A DNA stretch of 64,000 nucleotides from Bradyrhizobium sp. Ash2021 (GCF_031202265.1 NZ_CP100604.1:3454501-3518500); one strand, 5' to 3'; positions 37,323 through 45,984 are shown, counted from the first letter of the stretch. The notes: generated by a model from the letters alone, not told the origin. Translations and numbers: made by a program.

Positions 37323-38942
37323 TTATCGCGAATCCTCCAAAATCATCGCGGCGCCCTTATCGGCAATCATCGCCGTCGGCGTGTTGGTATTGCCCGAGGT
37401 GATCGTCGGCATCACCGAAGCATCGGCTATGCGAAGGCCCGCGATCCCGTAAAACCGCAGCCGTTCGTCGACGACGGCCGCCGGGTCCGACGCCGCGCCC
37501 ATCTTCGCGGTGCCGACGGGATGGAAGATGGTGGTGCCGATATCGCCGGCGGCTTTGGCCAGCGAGGCATCGTCGTCGCCGACGGCAGGGCCCGGCAAAA
37601 ATTCCTGCGGGTGATATTTCGAAAGCGTCTTCTGCTTCATCAGCCGCCGTGTGGTGCGGATGGCGTCGGCGGCGACCTGGCGGTCGTCGTCGGTCGAGAG
37701 ATAGTTCGGCGCGATCGCGGGCTTTTCGTCGGGCTGCGCCGAGCGGATGCGCACGGTGCCGCGCGAGGTCGGCTGCAGATTGCAGGCGCTGACCGTGATC
37801 GCGGGAAAACGGTGCAGGGGATCGCCGAACTTGTCGAGCGACAGCGGCTGCACATGGAACTGGATGTTGGCGCGCTCGCGGGTAGCGTCCGAGCGGGTGA
37901 AGATACCGAGCTGCGACGGCGCCATGGTCAACGGCCCGCGGCGGCGGAAGGCATAGTCGAGGCCCATCAGGCCGCGGCGGAACAAATTGTAGTAGGTCTC
38001 GTTCAGCGTGCGGACGCCTTGCACCTTGTAGATCGCGCGCTGCTGCAGATGGTCCTGCAAATTGCGCCCGACGCCGGACTTGTCGAGCACGACGTCGATG
38101 CCGAGCGGGCTGAGCCAGTCCGCAGGGCCGATGCCGGAGCGGTGCAGCACCTGCGTCGATCCGATCGAACCGGCGCAGAGGATCACCTCGCCTTTGGTGC
38201 GGGCCTCGACGACCTCGCCGCCTTGCATGAACCGCACGCCGACGGCGCGGCCGTGCTCGACGATCAGGCGATCGACCAGCACGTTCTTCTCCAGCCGCAG
38301 ATTGGCGCGGTTCAGCACCGGTTTGAGAAAACCGCGTGCCGAGGACCAGCGCCGTCCGCGCTTCTGGTTGACGTGGAAATAGCTGACGCCCTCATTGTCG
38401 CCGGTGTTGAAATCGGCGATCCGGGGGACGCCCATTTCCACCGCGGCGTCGCCGACCGCATCCAGAATGTCCCAGGACAGCCGCGGCGCCTCGATGCGCC
38501 AGCCGCCGCCGGTGCCATGATGTTCGCTCTCGCCGAGAAAGTGATCTTCCAGCCGCCGGAAGTGCGGCAGCACGTCGTCATAGCCCCAGCCGGTGAGGCC
38601 GAGCTGACGCCAGTGATCGTAATCGGCGGCCTGTCCGCGCATCGAGATCATGGCGTTGATGGCCGAGGAGCCGCCGATCACCTTGCCGCGGGGATAGGCC
38701 AGCGCGCGGCCATTGAGGCCGGGTTCGGCCTCGGTCTTGAACATCCAGTCCGAACGGGGATTGCCGATCGCAAAGAGATAGCCGACCGGGATGTGAAACC
38801 AGATCCAGTTGTCGTTGCCGCCGGCCTCCAGGATCAGCACGCGGTTGTTGGCGTCGGCCGACAGCCGGTTGGCCATGATGCAGCCGGCCGTGCCCGCGCC
38901 GACGACGATATAGTCGAAATCACCTTCAAGCCTGCGCGGCAT
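37323..38942 (-). CDS. GMC-family oxidoreductase
   Basis: A 539-aa FAD flavoenzyme of the glucose-methanol-choline family, choline dehydrogenase-like. The dinucleotide-binding motif VVGAGTAGC (about residue 13), the GGSSAINAM segment (about 91) and the C-terminal PVGTAKMG with the active-site His (about 475) followed by SGNTNTPTAMI are visible. It oxidises an alcohol, not further defined. No signal peptide. It is transcribed alone, divergent from the M20 peptidase gene. Confidence 0.92.
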   Translation of the reverse strand: MPRRLEGDFDYIVVGAGTAGCIMANRLSADANNRVLILEAGGNDNWIWFHIPVGYLFAIGNPRSDWMFKTEAEPGLNGRALAYPRGKVIGGSSAINAMISMRGQAADYDHWRQLGLTGWGYDDVLPHFRRLEDHFLGESEHHGTGGGWRIEAPRLSWDILDAVGDAAVEMGVPRIADFNTGDNEGVSYFHVNQKRGRRWSSARGFLKPVLNRANLRLEKNVLVDRLIVEHGRAVGVRFMQGGEVVEARTKGEVILCAGSIGSTQVLHRSGIGPADWLSPLGIDVVLDKSGVGRNLQDHLQQRAIYKVQGVRTLNETYYNLFRRGLMGLDYAFRRRGPLTMAPSQLGIFTRSDATRERANIQFHVQPLSLDKFGDPLHRFPAITVSACNLQPTSRGTVRIRSAQPDEKPAIAPNYLSTDDDRQVAADAIRTTRRLMKQKTLSKYHPQEFLPGPAVGDDDASLAKAAGDIGTTIFHPVGTAKMGAASDPAAVVDERLRFYGIAGLRIADASVMPTITSGNTNTPTAMIADKGAAMILEDSR

Positions 38943-39105
38943 TTCCTGTTCCCGGCGGTCATGCTTCTTGAGCTGCTATTAGTCAGACGTGGATGGCCGG
39001 GACAAGCCCGCCACGCGGATCAGGGCACCGTTCTAGTTGTTGGGTGGACCGGTGCTTGCATGCTACAGAGGACAAAGCGTTCCAACCCGAAGTCGAGAAC
39101 CCCTC

Positions 39106-40278
39106 ATGCCCATCGTCAACCGCGTCGCCGATCTGCAACCCGATATCCAGGCCTGGCGCCGCGATATCCATGAAAACCCCGAATTGCTGTACGAGGTGCA
39201 CCGCACTGCGGCATTCGTGGCGGATCGCCTGCGCGAATTTGGCTGCGATGAGGTCGCCACCGGTCTCGGCCGCACCGGCGTGGTCGGCGTCATCAAGGGC
39301 AAGAAGCCCGCCGGCAACGGCGACATCAGGGTGATCGGGCTGCGGGCCGACATGGATGCGCTGCCGATCGAAGAGGAAACCAACCTTCCTTACGCCTCCA
39401 AGACGCCGGGTCTGATGCACGCCTGCGGCCATGACGGCCACACCGCGATGCTGCTCGGCGCCGCCCGCTACCTCGCCGAGACCCGGAACTTTGCCGGCGA
39501 TGCGGTCGTGATTTTCCAGCCGGCGGAAGAAGGCGGCGCCGGCGCGGACGCGATGATCAAGGATGGGCTGATGGACCGCTTTGGCATCGAGCAGGTTTAC
39601 GGCATGCATAATGGTCCGGGAATTCCGGTCGGCTCGTTCGCGATCCGGCCAGGTCCGATCATGGCCGCAACCGATTCGATCGATATCAGGATCGAAGGCC
39701 TTGGCGGTCACGCCGCGCGGCCGCACAAATGCATCGACTCGGTTCTGGTCGGCTCGCAGCTGATCACCGCGCTGCAATCGATCGTCGCGCGCACCATCGA
39801 TCCCCTGGACTCGGCGGTGATCTCGATCTGCGAGTTTCATGCCGGCAATGCCCGCAACGTGATCCCGCAGACCGCCGAGTTGCGGGGCACCGTGCGCACC
39901 CTGACCCAGGAAGTCCGGGAATTGGTCGAGAAGCGCGTCCGCGAAGTCGTGGCCGGTGTCGCGCAGATGACCGGCGCCAGGATCGATCTGGTTTATGAGC
40001 GCGGCTATCCCGTGACGAAAAATCACGCCTCGCAGACCGATATCGCGATTCGGGTGGCCAAGGAAATCGCCGGCGACGCCAATGTCATGGAAGCGCCGCC
40101 GATGATGGGCGCGGAAGATTTCTCCTATATGCTGCAGGCGCGGCCGGGCGCGTTCATCTTCTGCGGCAATGGCGACACCGCCGGATTGCACCACCCCGCC
40201 TATAATTTCAACGACGATGCGATCGTGTACGGCACCTCGTACTGGATCAAGCTGGTCGAGAACACGCTGGCGGCGTGA
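39106..40278 (+). CDS. M20-family amidohydrolase (hippurate hydrolase-like)
   Basis: A 390-aa metal-dependent amidohydrolase of the M20D type, which cleaves N-acyl or N-aroyl amino acids. Motifs are GLRADMDALPI (about 83), MHACGHDGHTAMLLG (about 105) with metal-binding Cys and His, and PAEEGGAGA with the catalytic Glu (about 140). The ATG at 39106 gives the standard N-terminus; earlier in-frame codons are not family-like. It is followed by a palindromic repeat and a bidirectional terminator. Confidence 0.92.
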   Translation: MPIVNRVADLQPDIQAWRRDIHENPELLYEVHRTAAFVADRLREFGCDEVATGLGRTGVVGVIKGKKPAGNGDIRVIGLRADMDALPIEEETNLPYASKTPGLMHACGHDGHTAMLLGAARYLAETRNFAGDAVVIFQPAEEGGAGADAMIKDGLMDRFGIEQVYGMHNGPGIPVGSFAIRPGPIMAATDSIDIRIEGLGGHAARPHKCIDSVLVGSQLITALQSIVARTIDPLDSAVISICEFHAGNARNVIPQTAELRGTVRTLTQEVRELVEKRVREVVAGVAQMTGARIDLVYERGYPVTKNHASQTDIAIRVAKEIAGDANVMEAPPMMGAEDFSYMLQARPGAFIFCGNGDTAGLHHPAYNFNDDAIVYGTSYWIKLVENTLAA

Positions 40279-40292
40279 GGCTCTCCCTCAGC

Positions 40293-40377
40293 GTCATTGC
40301 GAGGAGCGATAGCGACGAAGCAATCCATTTCTCCACGGAAAGGAAAGAATGGATTGCTTCGCTTCGCTCGCAATGAC
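40293..40377. repeat. Dispersed palindromic repeat, family A, copy 3
   Basis: A shorter member (85 bp) of the family at 2545. Both outer arms read GTCATTGCGAG / CTCGCAATGAC and inner arms GAAGCAATCCAT / ATGGATTGCTTC, but the GCGCGAATGCGCG block is missing. It lies just after the M20 gene. Confidence 0.85.
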
Positions 40378-40407
40378 GAGGAGGTGATCCGGAGTCGCTT
40401 TCGAGAA

Positions 40408-40440
40408 AAAAAGGCCCGCACTTTCGGCGCGGGCCTTTTT
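40408..40440. terminator. Bidirectional terminator, M20 gene / pit
   Basis: A 12-bp stem AAAAAGGCCCGC / GCGGGCCTTTTT around a 9-base loop. T-runs on both strands let it end both the M20 gene and the convergent phosphate transporter gene. Confidence 0.92.
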
Positions 40441-40477
40441 CGTTTAGGCGCAGCAGGGAGCGCCGCAGGCGCGTTTC

Positions 40478-42100
40478 TCAGAACAGATGGTAGAACACGA
40501 AGTACAGCGCGCCCGAGATCATCATCGCGGCCGGCAGGGTCAGTACCCAGGCCATGGCGATGTTGCGGATCGTCGACCATTGCAGCCCACTTCCGTTGGC
40601 CGCCATCGTGCCGGCGATGCCGGACGACAGCACGTGCGTGGTTGAAACCGGCAGTCCGTAGCCGTCGGCCGCTGCGATGGTCGCGGCCGCCGTGATTTCG
40701 GCACAGGCGCCCTGCGCGTAGGTCAGGTGGGTCTTGCCGATCTTCTCGCCGACGGTGACGACGATGCGCTTCCAGCCGACCATGGTGCCGAGGCCGAGCG
40801 CGATGGCGACGACGAACTTCACCCAGCCCGGAATGAACTTCGTAGCAGCGTCGAGCGAGCCTTTGTAGCTGTTGAGCGTGGCAACATCGGCGCTGGAGAG
40901 TTCGGCTTCCTTGTCCTTCATCAGAAAGCGGATGGCCTCGGAGACCAGGTACATGTCGTTGCGGGTGTTGCCGACGGTCTCCGCCGGGAATTTCGCCAGC
41001 GATCCATACTGGGTGACCTGGGTGCCGATGTCGCGCACCAGCACCGCCAATGACGGATAGGTGCCCTCGTTGATCTGGTGCTGCGCGACATAGTTGGTCA
41101 CGGCCGGCCGCGGGTTGCCGATGACGTTGTAACCGGCGGCCTTGCCCTCGATGACCTTGCTTGCGGTCATCGAATTCGCCGTGAACTGTTCGATCTGGCT
41201 CGCGGGCATTGCCCGGTTGAGCGCATAGGCCGTCGGCACCGTACCGATCAGGATGAGCATGATGAGGCCCATGCCCTTCTGACCGTCATTGGAGCCGTGG
41301 AAGAAGCTGACCAGCGTGCAGGTGAGGATCAGGACGCCCCGGATCCACCATGGCGGCGGCTGGTCGCCCTTCGGCTCTCCGAACAGCGCAGGCGTCGCGC
41401 GCTGCAAGATGAGCTTGAGGACATAGAGCAGGATCGCGGCCAGCGCGAAGCCGAACAGCGGCGACAGCAGCAGCGCCTTGGCGATATTGCCGGCCTGCGA
41501 CCAGTCCACGCCGGAAGTGCCGTCGCGGCCGCGCAACAGCGCGTTGGTGATGCCGACACCCATGATCGATCCGATCAGGGTGTGCGAACTCGATGCCGGC
41601 AGCCCGAGATACCAGGTGCCCACGTTCCAGATGATGGCCGAGATCAGCAGCGCGAACACCATGGCGAAACCCGCGCTGCTGCCGACCTGCAGGATCAGTT
41701 CGACCGGGAGCAACGACACGATGCCGAAGGCGACGGCGCCGCTGGAAAGCAGCACGCCGAACAGATTGAACATGCCCGACCAGACCACGGCAATGTGCGC
41801 CGGCAGCGAGCGGGTATAGATGACGGTGGCGACCGCATTGGCGGTGTCGTGAAAGCCATTGACGAATTCGAAGCCGAGCGCGATCAGCAAGGCGACGAAG
41901 AGCAGGATATAGGGCATGTAGGAGGTGACGCGCGTGCCGGTCGCATAGATGTCGGAATAGATGCTGTAGGCAACGAACAGCAGGGCGGCAGCGACCACCC
42001 CCATGTAGATAATGCCGGTCAGTGGATGAAAGCCTTTGTCGAGATCCGGACCCTTCCGCAATGCGGGTTCGATCGAACCGGGTAATGCCATATCGCTCAT
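40478..42100 (-). CDS. pit: Inorganic phosphate transporter, Pit family
   Basis: A 540-aa inner-membrane protein of the Pit/Pho4 family that imports phosphate with protons or metal ions. It has about ten to twelve membrane helices, and the two family signatures: FEFVNGFHDTANAVATVIYT in the first half (about residue 70) and GKTHLTYAQGACAEITAA in the second (about 475). A central loop (about 270-400) is soluble. The ATG at 42100 follows AGGAG; a longer in-frame extension upstream has low-complexity, non-family sequence. No PhoU-like partner gene is adjacent. Confidence 0.9.
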   Translation of the reverse strand: MSDMALPGSIEPALRKGPDLDKGFHPLTGIIYMGVVAAALLFVAYSIYSDIYATGTRVTSYMPYILLFVALLIALGFEFVNGFHDTANAVATVIYTRSLPAHIAVVWSGMFNLFGVLLSSGAVAFGIVSLLPVELILQVGSSAGFAMVFALLISAIIWNVGTWYLGLPASSSHTLIGSIMGVGITNALLRGRDGTSGVDWSQAGNIAKALLLSPLFGFALAAILLYVLKLILQRATPALFGEPKGDQPPPWWIRGVLILTCTLVSFFHGSNDGQKGMGLIMLILIGTVPTAYALNRAMPASQIEQFTANSMTASKVIEGKAAGYNVIGNPRPAVTNYVAQHQINEGTYPSLAVLVRDIGTQVTQYGSLAKFPAETVGNTRNDMYLVSEAIRFLMKDKEAELSSADVATLNSYKGSLDAATKFIPGWVKFVVAIALGLGTMVGWKRIVVTVGEKIGKTHLTYAQGACAEITAAATIAAADGYGLPVSTTHVLSSGIAGTMAANGSGLQWSTIRNIAMAWVLTLPAAMMISGALYFVFYHLF

Positions 42101-42594
42101 TGCAATCTCCTGTCCCAATGCCTCCGATTTTGGCGGATGCTTGTGACAGTTGATTGAAATGCGGATCGGCTGTTCCCATCGTTGCCGCGGACGGAAATGC
42201 GGGCGGGAACGCCAGTTCCTGGTGCGATGCAGTTGGCGGGCAGCCGCTGGCTGTGCGGGCCACGATGTTCGAACCGCGATGCTCGGAAATGAGGCGCTGA
42301 CAGCCGCCATGGGCGCGACGCTGCGCAGGCCTTCGCTGGTAGCGATGCAAACGCCAAAGATTTTGGAAGGTGGGTAGGTCGCGCGCTGCACAGCACTGGG
42401 GCTGTTCGTACCGTGCAGCGCGCCGACCTCATGGGAACGTCATGGCGTGAACAGGACGCCCCAATTTCCTGCCGACAATGCGATAATATCATCTATCAAT
42501 TAAAGGTTGTACATTTATTTTTCGTTTTATCACCGCTTGTCACGGCAATTTGTGGTTCCCCAGCCATTTGGAATGTTTATGCCGCGCGCGGCGA
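42101..42594. other. Intergenic region, pit to truncated DUF4130 gene
   Basis: This 494-bp region falls into two halves. The half next to pit is GC-rich and probably holds its promoter; open frames on both strands here have no family support. The part from about 42465 to 42595 is clearly AT-rich (TATCAATTAAAGGTTGTACATTT) and marks the edge of an accessory patch. The inverted repeat at 42376-42429 is listed separately. No RNA gene is seen. Confidence 0.45.
42376..42429. repeat. Long inverted repeat upstream of pit
   Basis: Arms AGGTCGCGCGCTGCAC and GTGCAGCGCGCCGACCT pair with one bulged base around a loop of about 21 bases. There is no T-run. It lies about 280 bp upstream of the pit start codon, near the GC-rich/AT-rich junction. 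Confidence 0.65.
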
Positions 42595-43254
42595 TTATCG
42601 CGGCAGTACCGTTTTCAGCCGCGCTGGGTTGAAGATGTTGGCGTAAATGCGCCGCCATGTTTGTTCCAGCCGGTCTTCGCCCGGCGCCTCGATCCCAGGC
42701 GTGATCGCGACGGCGTGGCCGTCCCAATGGGCGCAGAGATCCGGGGTCAGGATCGACCATGGCATGTCGGCGAAACGGCTGGCGAAAAATGGCGCGGTCG
42801 CTTCGACGATGTGATGCTCCGGCTCGAACCAGGCGACGTAATGCGATTTTTGCTCGCGGCCGATTTCGCGGAAACGGACCGAGGCGCGCATCCTGTGCTG
42901 GTCGCGATGCACGGCTTTCGCCATTGCAAGAACGCGTGAGACATCGGGATCATCAGCGACGCCGAGCAGATCGTGATGGCCGCGCAGCCGCCACAGCAGG
43001 CGATACAGAATGGCAAAGCGCAGGGGATCGCGGTGCAGGATCGCCGATTGCGCCAGCACGACGAACTTTGCGGGTACGCTGATGGCATTGTTCGGTGTTT
43101 CGAGTGGCGCGGCGGACGGTTCGACCGGTTCGGGCCCGTTGCTGCCGACGCGCCATGTCACTGCCGACGGCTGCACTTCATGCAGTGCCAGCGTCCGGGC
43201 CGCTTTCCGCCAGCCGTCGAAATCGGTTTCGCTGCCGAGGGTGATGCCGTGCAT
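42595..43254 (-). CDS. DUF4130 DNA-metabolism protein, C-terminally truncated
   Basis: The product (219 aa) matches the TIGR03915/DUF4130 family, known from proteins with or beside a UdgX uracil-DNA-binding domain or a DNA-repair radical SAM protein. Visible segments are HRDPLRFAILYRLLWRLR (about 71), FREIGREQKSHYVAWFEPEH and MPWSILTPD. The protein stops just after IFNPARLK, where relatives continue for about 30 residues and often into UdgX. So the gene has lost its end; the AT-rich DNA after it is unrelated. The radical SAM partner gene is missing too. A palindromic repeat sits just before the start. It is probably not functional. Confidence 0.7.
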   Translation of the reverse strand: MHGITLGSETDFDGWRKAARTLALHEVQPSAVTWRVGSNGPEPVEPSAAPLETPNNAISVPAKFVVLAQSAILHRDPLRFAILYRLLWRLRGHHDLLGVADDPDVSRVLAMAKAVHRDQHRMRASVRFREIGREQKSHYVAWFEPEHHIVEATAPFFASRFADMPWSILTPDLCAHWDGHAVAITPGIEAPGEDRLEQTWRRIYANIFNPARLKTVLPR

Positions 43255-43271
43255 GACACTCGCTCGCTTCT

Positions 43272-43333
43272 CGTCATGCCCGGGCAAAAGCGCGAAGCGC
43301 GTCTTCGCGCTAGATGTCCCGGGCATCCACGTC
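43272..43333. repeat. Intergenic palindromic repeat, family B
   Basis: Inverted repeat with outer blocks CATGCCCGGGC and CCCGGGCATCC and an inner GCGCGAAGCGCG / CTTCGCGC hairpin. It begins 18 bp upstream of the truncated DUF4130 gene start. The form is like dispersed palindromes seen in Bradyrhizobium genomes. Confidence 0.65.
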
Positions 43334-43369
43334 CTTCCTTTCGTCGGGTAATGTCTCAGTTTGAAATTT

Positions 43370-43630
43370 TTACTTGATGAGGTGCTTTCCAATTACGCCG
43401 CCGCGCCCCTTTTTAGATTCCCATTGTAATAACTCTTCTCCCGCGAACTGATTGACGCGCTCCTCGATTCTTTGAATCCCCTTGGCGGCTTTGGCTATGT
43501 CCCGGTCGTAATCAATCCAAAGTCCAGCCAAGACGATGGTAGCTAGTCCTCCAAGCTCAAACGCCTGTGCCAGCGTAATAAACTTTGTGAAGTATGCGCC
43601 CATTATACCGGTAACAAGTGGTGTTATCAT
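43370..43630 (-). CDS. Small membrane protein of unknown function
   Basis: An 86-aa protein with one likely membrane segment (about residues 20-40, AQAFELGGLATIVLAGLWID) followed by a charged helical tail (about 42-75, possibly coiled coil) and a Gly/Lys-rich end. Composition is AT-richer than the core genes around. Start is ATG at 43630 or 43603; neither has a strong ribosome site. I do not recognise the family; the shape is like small phage or plasmid accessory proteins. Confidence 0.5.
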   Translation of the reverse strand: MITPLVTGIMGAYFTKFITLAQAFELGGLATIVLAGLWIDYDRDIAKAAKGIQRIEERVNQFAGEELLQWESKKGRGGVIGKHLIK

Positions 43631-43660
43631 CGGCCAAGAAGTCTAGAGGTTGTGTTGCAA

Positions 43661-43801
43661 ATGCCAAGAGGACCAAAAGGCGAAAAGCGCCCGGCCGACG
43701 TGATCGGTGCTGCCATCGTAGTCGGCAGGATTGCTACGGAGAGAATCTGGAAAATCACTGCCACGCGCTGGCGTTGTACTTCAGCATCCATAAGACGCTG
43801 A
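43661..43801 (+). pseudogene. N-terminal fragment of a small basic protein gene
   Basis: The first 26 codons (MPRGPKGEKRPADVIGAAIV...) match the start of a small conserved protein often seen in Bradyrhizobium, which normally goes on into a Lys/Ala-rich tail. Here the sequence changes at about codon 27 into unrelated DNA from a transposase remnant and stops at codon 47. So it is a broken leftover joined to the next fragment. Confidence 0.5.
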
Positions 43802-43908
43802 AGGTTGCTCCAGCGATGGCCGCTGGTGTGTCCGACAAGCTTTGGAACATGGAAGATATCGTCGCGCTGATAGGTGCGCGTGACCAACGAAAAGCAAAGC
43901 GAATCTAA
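43765..43908 (+). pseudogene. C-terminal transposase remnant
   Basis: In this frame the segment HALALYFSIHKTLKVAPAMAAGVSDKLW followed by EDIVALI resembles the C-terminal end of IS1-like transposases from rhizobia, where the pattern is ...HKTL..TPAMAAG....LW...DIV.L. A few residues normally found before HKTL are missing. It has no start codon of its own and overlaps the preceding fragment in another frame. Its stop overlaps the end of the dCTP deaminase-like gene. Confidence 0.55.
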
Positions 43909-44462
43909 GTCGCGGTTTGTCCAAGAAACTGCCCCTTATAGGAGCGGTCAGGCATGCCGAGTGTTTGTTCAAACACGATCTGGCAAATACGCATTCCTTT
44001 GCGCAGGCAAATCGGAAGCGGCCCGTGATTGATCATCTCAAGTTGAATGGGCGCTTTAAAGCCGGTGTGAATGATCGGTGCGGTGACATGAATGCCAAGT
44101 CCGACGCGCGCTAGCGAGCTTTTCCCCTCAACTCTAGCAGCCAACCGACAGTGATCCTTGAGATCGATAGTTTCTAGCGTCCAACCTAGAACCAGAACTC
44201 CGGGAGGGAGATCGTACCCATTCTTATCGTCAATATCGGCGACGTCCGTGAGTTGGTTGATCAGTTTAATGGCGTTGAATCCAGGCTGCGATGGATCAAT
44301 CGCGCTTTTGAGTCCGGTGGGTTGCGATCTGTAAACCCGTAGTACCGGACTCAAAGTGAGGTCAACCGTAGTTGACGAGTATGCTTCGAGAGATGGCCTC
44401 GGAAGAATATCGAAGAGGTTTGCTTCCAGAGAATTTCGAATTTCGCGATCTGTTAAAATCAA
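43905..44462 (-). CDS. dcd: dCTP deaminase-like protein
   Basis: A 185-aa protein of the dCTP deaminase/dUTPase fold. The segment VEGKSSLARVGLGIHVTAP (about residues 112-130) is the family core with the conserved EGxSSLAR and HVTA motifs, followed by IQLEMINHGPLPICLRKGM with the acidic residue at the catalytic position. Such enzymes turn dCTP to dUTP for thymidylate synthesis; standalone accessory copies are also known as phage-defence genes that drain dCTP. It overlaps the upstream small gene by ATGA and sits in an AT-rich accessory patch, so it is probably not the housekeeping copy. Confidence 0.8.
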   Translation of the reverse strand: MILTDREIRNSLEANLFDILPRPSLEAYSSTTVDLTLSPVLRVYRSQPTGLKSAIDPSQPGFNAIKLINQLTDVADIDDKNGYDLPPGVLVLGWTLETIDLKDHCRLAARVEGKSSLARVGLGIHVTAPIIHTGFKAPIQLEMINHGPLPICLRKGMRICQIVFEQTLGMPDRSYKGQFLGQTAT

Positions 44463-44731
44463 GCCATCGCTCGTTTTCTTTCCTCTTCGCTTTTAAGTTC
44501 CTCTCCCGGAACCCAAATGCGCCACGATCCGTTCATCGTTTCGCGAGGAAGCTCAATAAGAAAAAAATTGCCGTTAGTCGCGACGGGCCAACCAACGTTT
44601 ACAGTGCTGTCCTCAAAGATAATGGAAGGATCTAAAACTAGAGAAATCAGACCATCTTTTCCTTTAACGGAAACCACGATCTCGCTCGGGTGAAGGCCTT
44701 CGCCGATTTTTTCAACTTTGAGGCGCATCAT
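44459..44731 (-). CDS. Small protein coupled to dCTP deaminase-like gene
   Basis: A 90-aa soluble protein, mostly beta-strand in character (MRLKVEKIGEGLHPSEIVVSV, then VGWPVATNGNFFLIELPRET and GSWRIWV). The paired ATG codons at 44731/44728 follow GGGAG seven bases upstream. Its stop overlaps the start of the dCTP deaminase-like gene (ATGA), so both are made together. I do not know a function; the coupling suggests a partner or regulator of the deaminase. Confidence 0.65.
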   Translation of the reverse strand: MMRLKVEKIGEGLHPSEIVVSVKGKDGLISLVLDPSIIFEDSTVNVGWPVATNGNFFLIELPRETMNGSWRIWVPGEELKSEEERKRAMA

Positions 44732-44830
44732 GGAGTATCTCCCGTTCTTTTTCATTAAAGCAAGCGCGAATGAGCTGCACCCGGTTCCGAGGACACCGAG
44801 TTAGGTGTTTTATGGAGCAGGAGGTGTGTC

Positions 44831-45120
44831 ATGGAGAGACGGCAGTTTACGCGAGAGTTCAAGCTTGAGGCTGTACGCCTGATCAAGGAGCGCGGCGTGT
44901 CGTATGCGCAGGCGTCAGCAGACCTTGGCGTTCATCCAACGCAGTTGCGCAATTGGGTGAAGCAGCTGGCGGACGATCCGCAGCATGCATTCCCCGGCCA
45001 GGGCCAGATGAAGCCGGAGCAGTTGGAGATCGCGCAGCTCAAGCGCGAGGTCGCCAAGCTGAGAGCCGAACGGGACATCTAAAAAAAGCCGCGGCCTACT
45101 TCACGAAGGAATCAACATGA
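44831..45120 (+). pseudogene. IS3 orfA, frameshifted near its end
   Basis: The first 83 codons encode a normal IS3 OrfA helix-turn-helix protein (RREFTREFKLEAVRLIKE-like start, SYAQASADLGVHPTQLRNWV). The frame meets TAA at 45080. Adding one base at 45079-45080 would restore a usual ending (RDILKKAAAYFTKEST) that overlaps the orfB start by ATGA at 45117-45120. So one base appears lost. The site is not placed like a normal programmed -1 slip. Confidence 0.75.
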
Positions 45121-45984
45121 AGTTCGCCTTCATCGCGAAGCACCGGGGGATCTGGCCGGCGGAATGGTTGTGCGGGGCGCTCGGTGTCTCGCGGGGTGGG
45201 TTCTATGCCTGGCTGACACGGCCGCGCAGCCAACGCAGCCGGAGCGATGAGGAGTTGGGCGCGAAGGTTCGCGCCAGTTTCCTCGCCAGCGATCGAACCT
45301 ATGGGCGCGAGGCGAGTGTGGCACGACATGTTGGCGGAAGGCGGGTTGTGTGGACTGCATCGGATCGAGCGTTTGATGCGGCTACAGGCTCTCAAAGCCC
45401 GTCCACGACGGCGGCGACTGCCGCCCGATCTGGGTGAGCGGCAGGTCGCCGCCGTCGCTCCCAACGTGCTCGACCGCAGCTTCGATGCGTCCGCTCCCAA
45501 CCGCAAATGGATCGCTGACTTCACGTACGTGTGGACAGCGGAGGGTTGGCTCTATGTTGCCGCTGTCGTCGATCTCTTCTCCCGCCGTGTGGTTGGTTGG
45601 TCGATGAACGCAGCGATGACGGCCCAGCTCGTCACTGACGCCCTGGTGATGGCGATCTGGCGACGGGGCAAACCGGACGCGCTCTTGCATCATTCCGATC
45701 GCGGCAGCCAATACACCAGCGAACAGTTCCAGCGGCTGATGGCCGATCACGGCGTCGTCTGCTCGATGAGCCGGTCAGGCAACGTCTGGGATAACGCGGC
45801 GATGGAGAGCTTCTTCTCGTCATTGAAGACCGAGCGGACTACGCGCAGAGTGTACCGAACGAGGGATGACGCCAAGGCTGACGTCTTCGATTATATTGAG
45901 CGCTTCTACAATCCGAAACGCCGGCACTCGACGATCGGATATTTGAGCCCTATGGAGTTCGAGCAGCAGGCTGGATTAGCTTAA
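45117..45984 (+). pseudogene. IS3 orfB (DDE transposase), frameshifted
   Basis: The reading begins MKFAFIAKHRGIWPAEWLCG and runs to TYG near 45304, then continues in the next frame (GARRVWHDMLAEGGLCGLHR). One extra G in the GGG at 45303-45305 explains the change. The catalytic triad lies in the second part: WIADFTYVWT, HHSDRGSQYTS and WDNAAMESFFSSLK. The protein would be an rve-type integrase of about 288 aa if repaired. Confidence 0.85.

Noticed and set aside
42101..42391. N-terminal extension of the Pit protein
   Set aside because: The frame is open but low-complexity and basic; the ATG at 42100 has AGGAG and gives the usual family start.
45060..45120. Programmed -1 frameshift in the IS3 element
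   Set aside because: The A-run comes after the orfA stop codon, and orfB has its own second frame change, so mutation explains it better.
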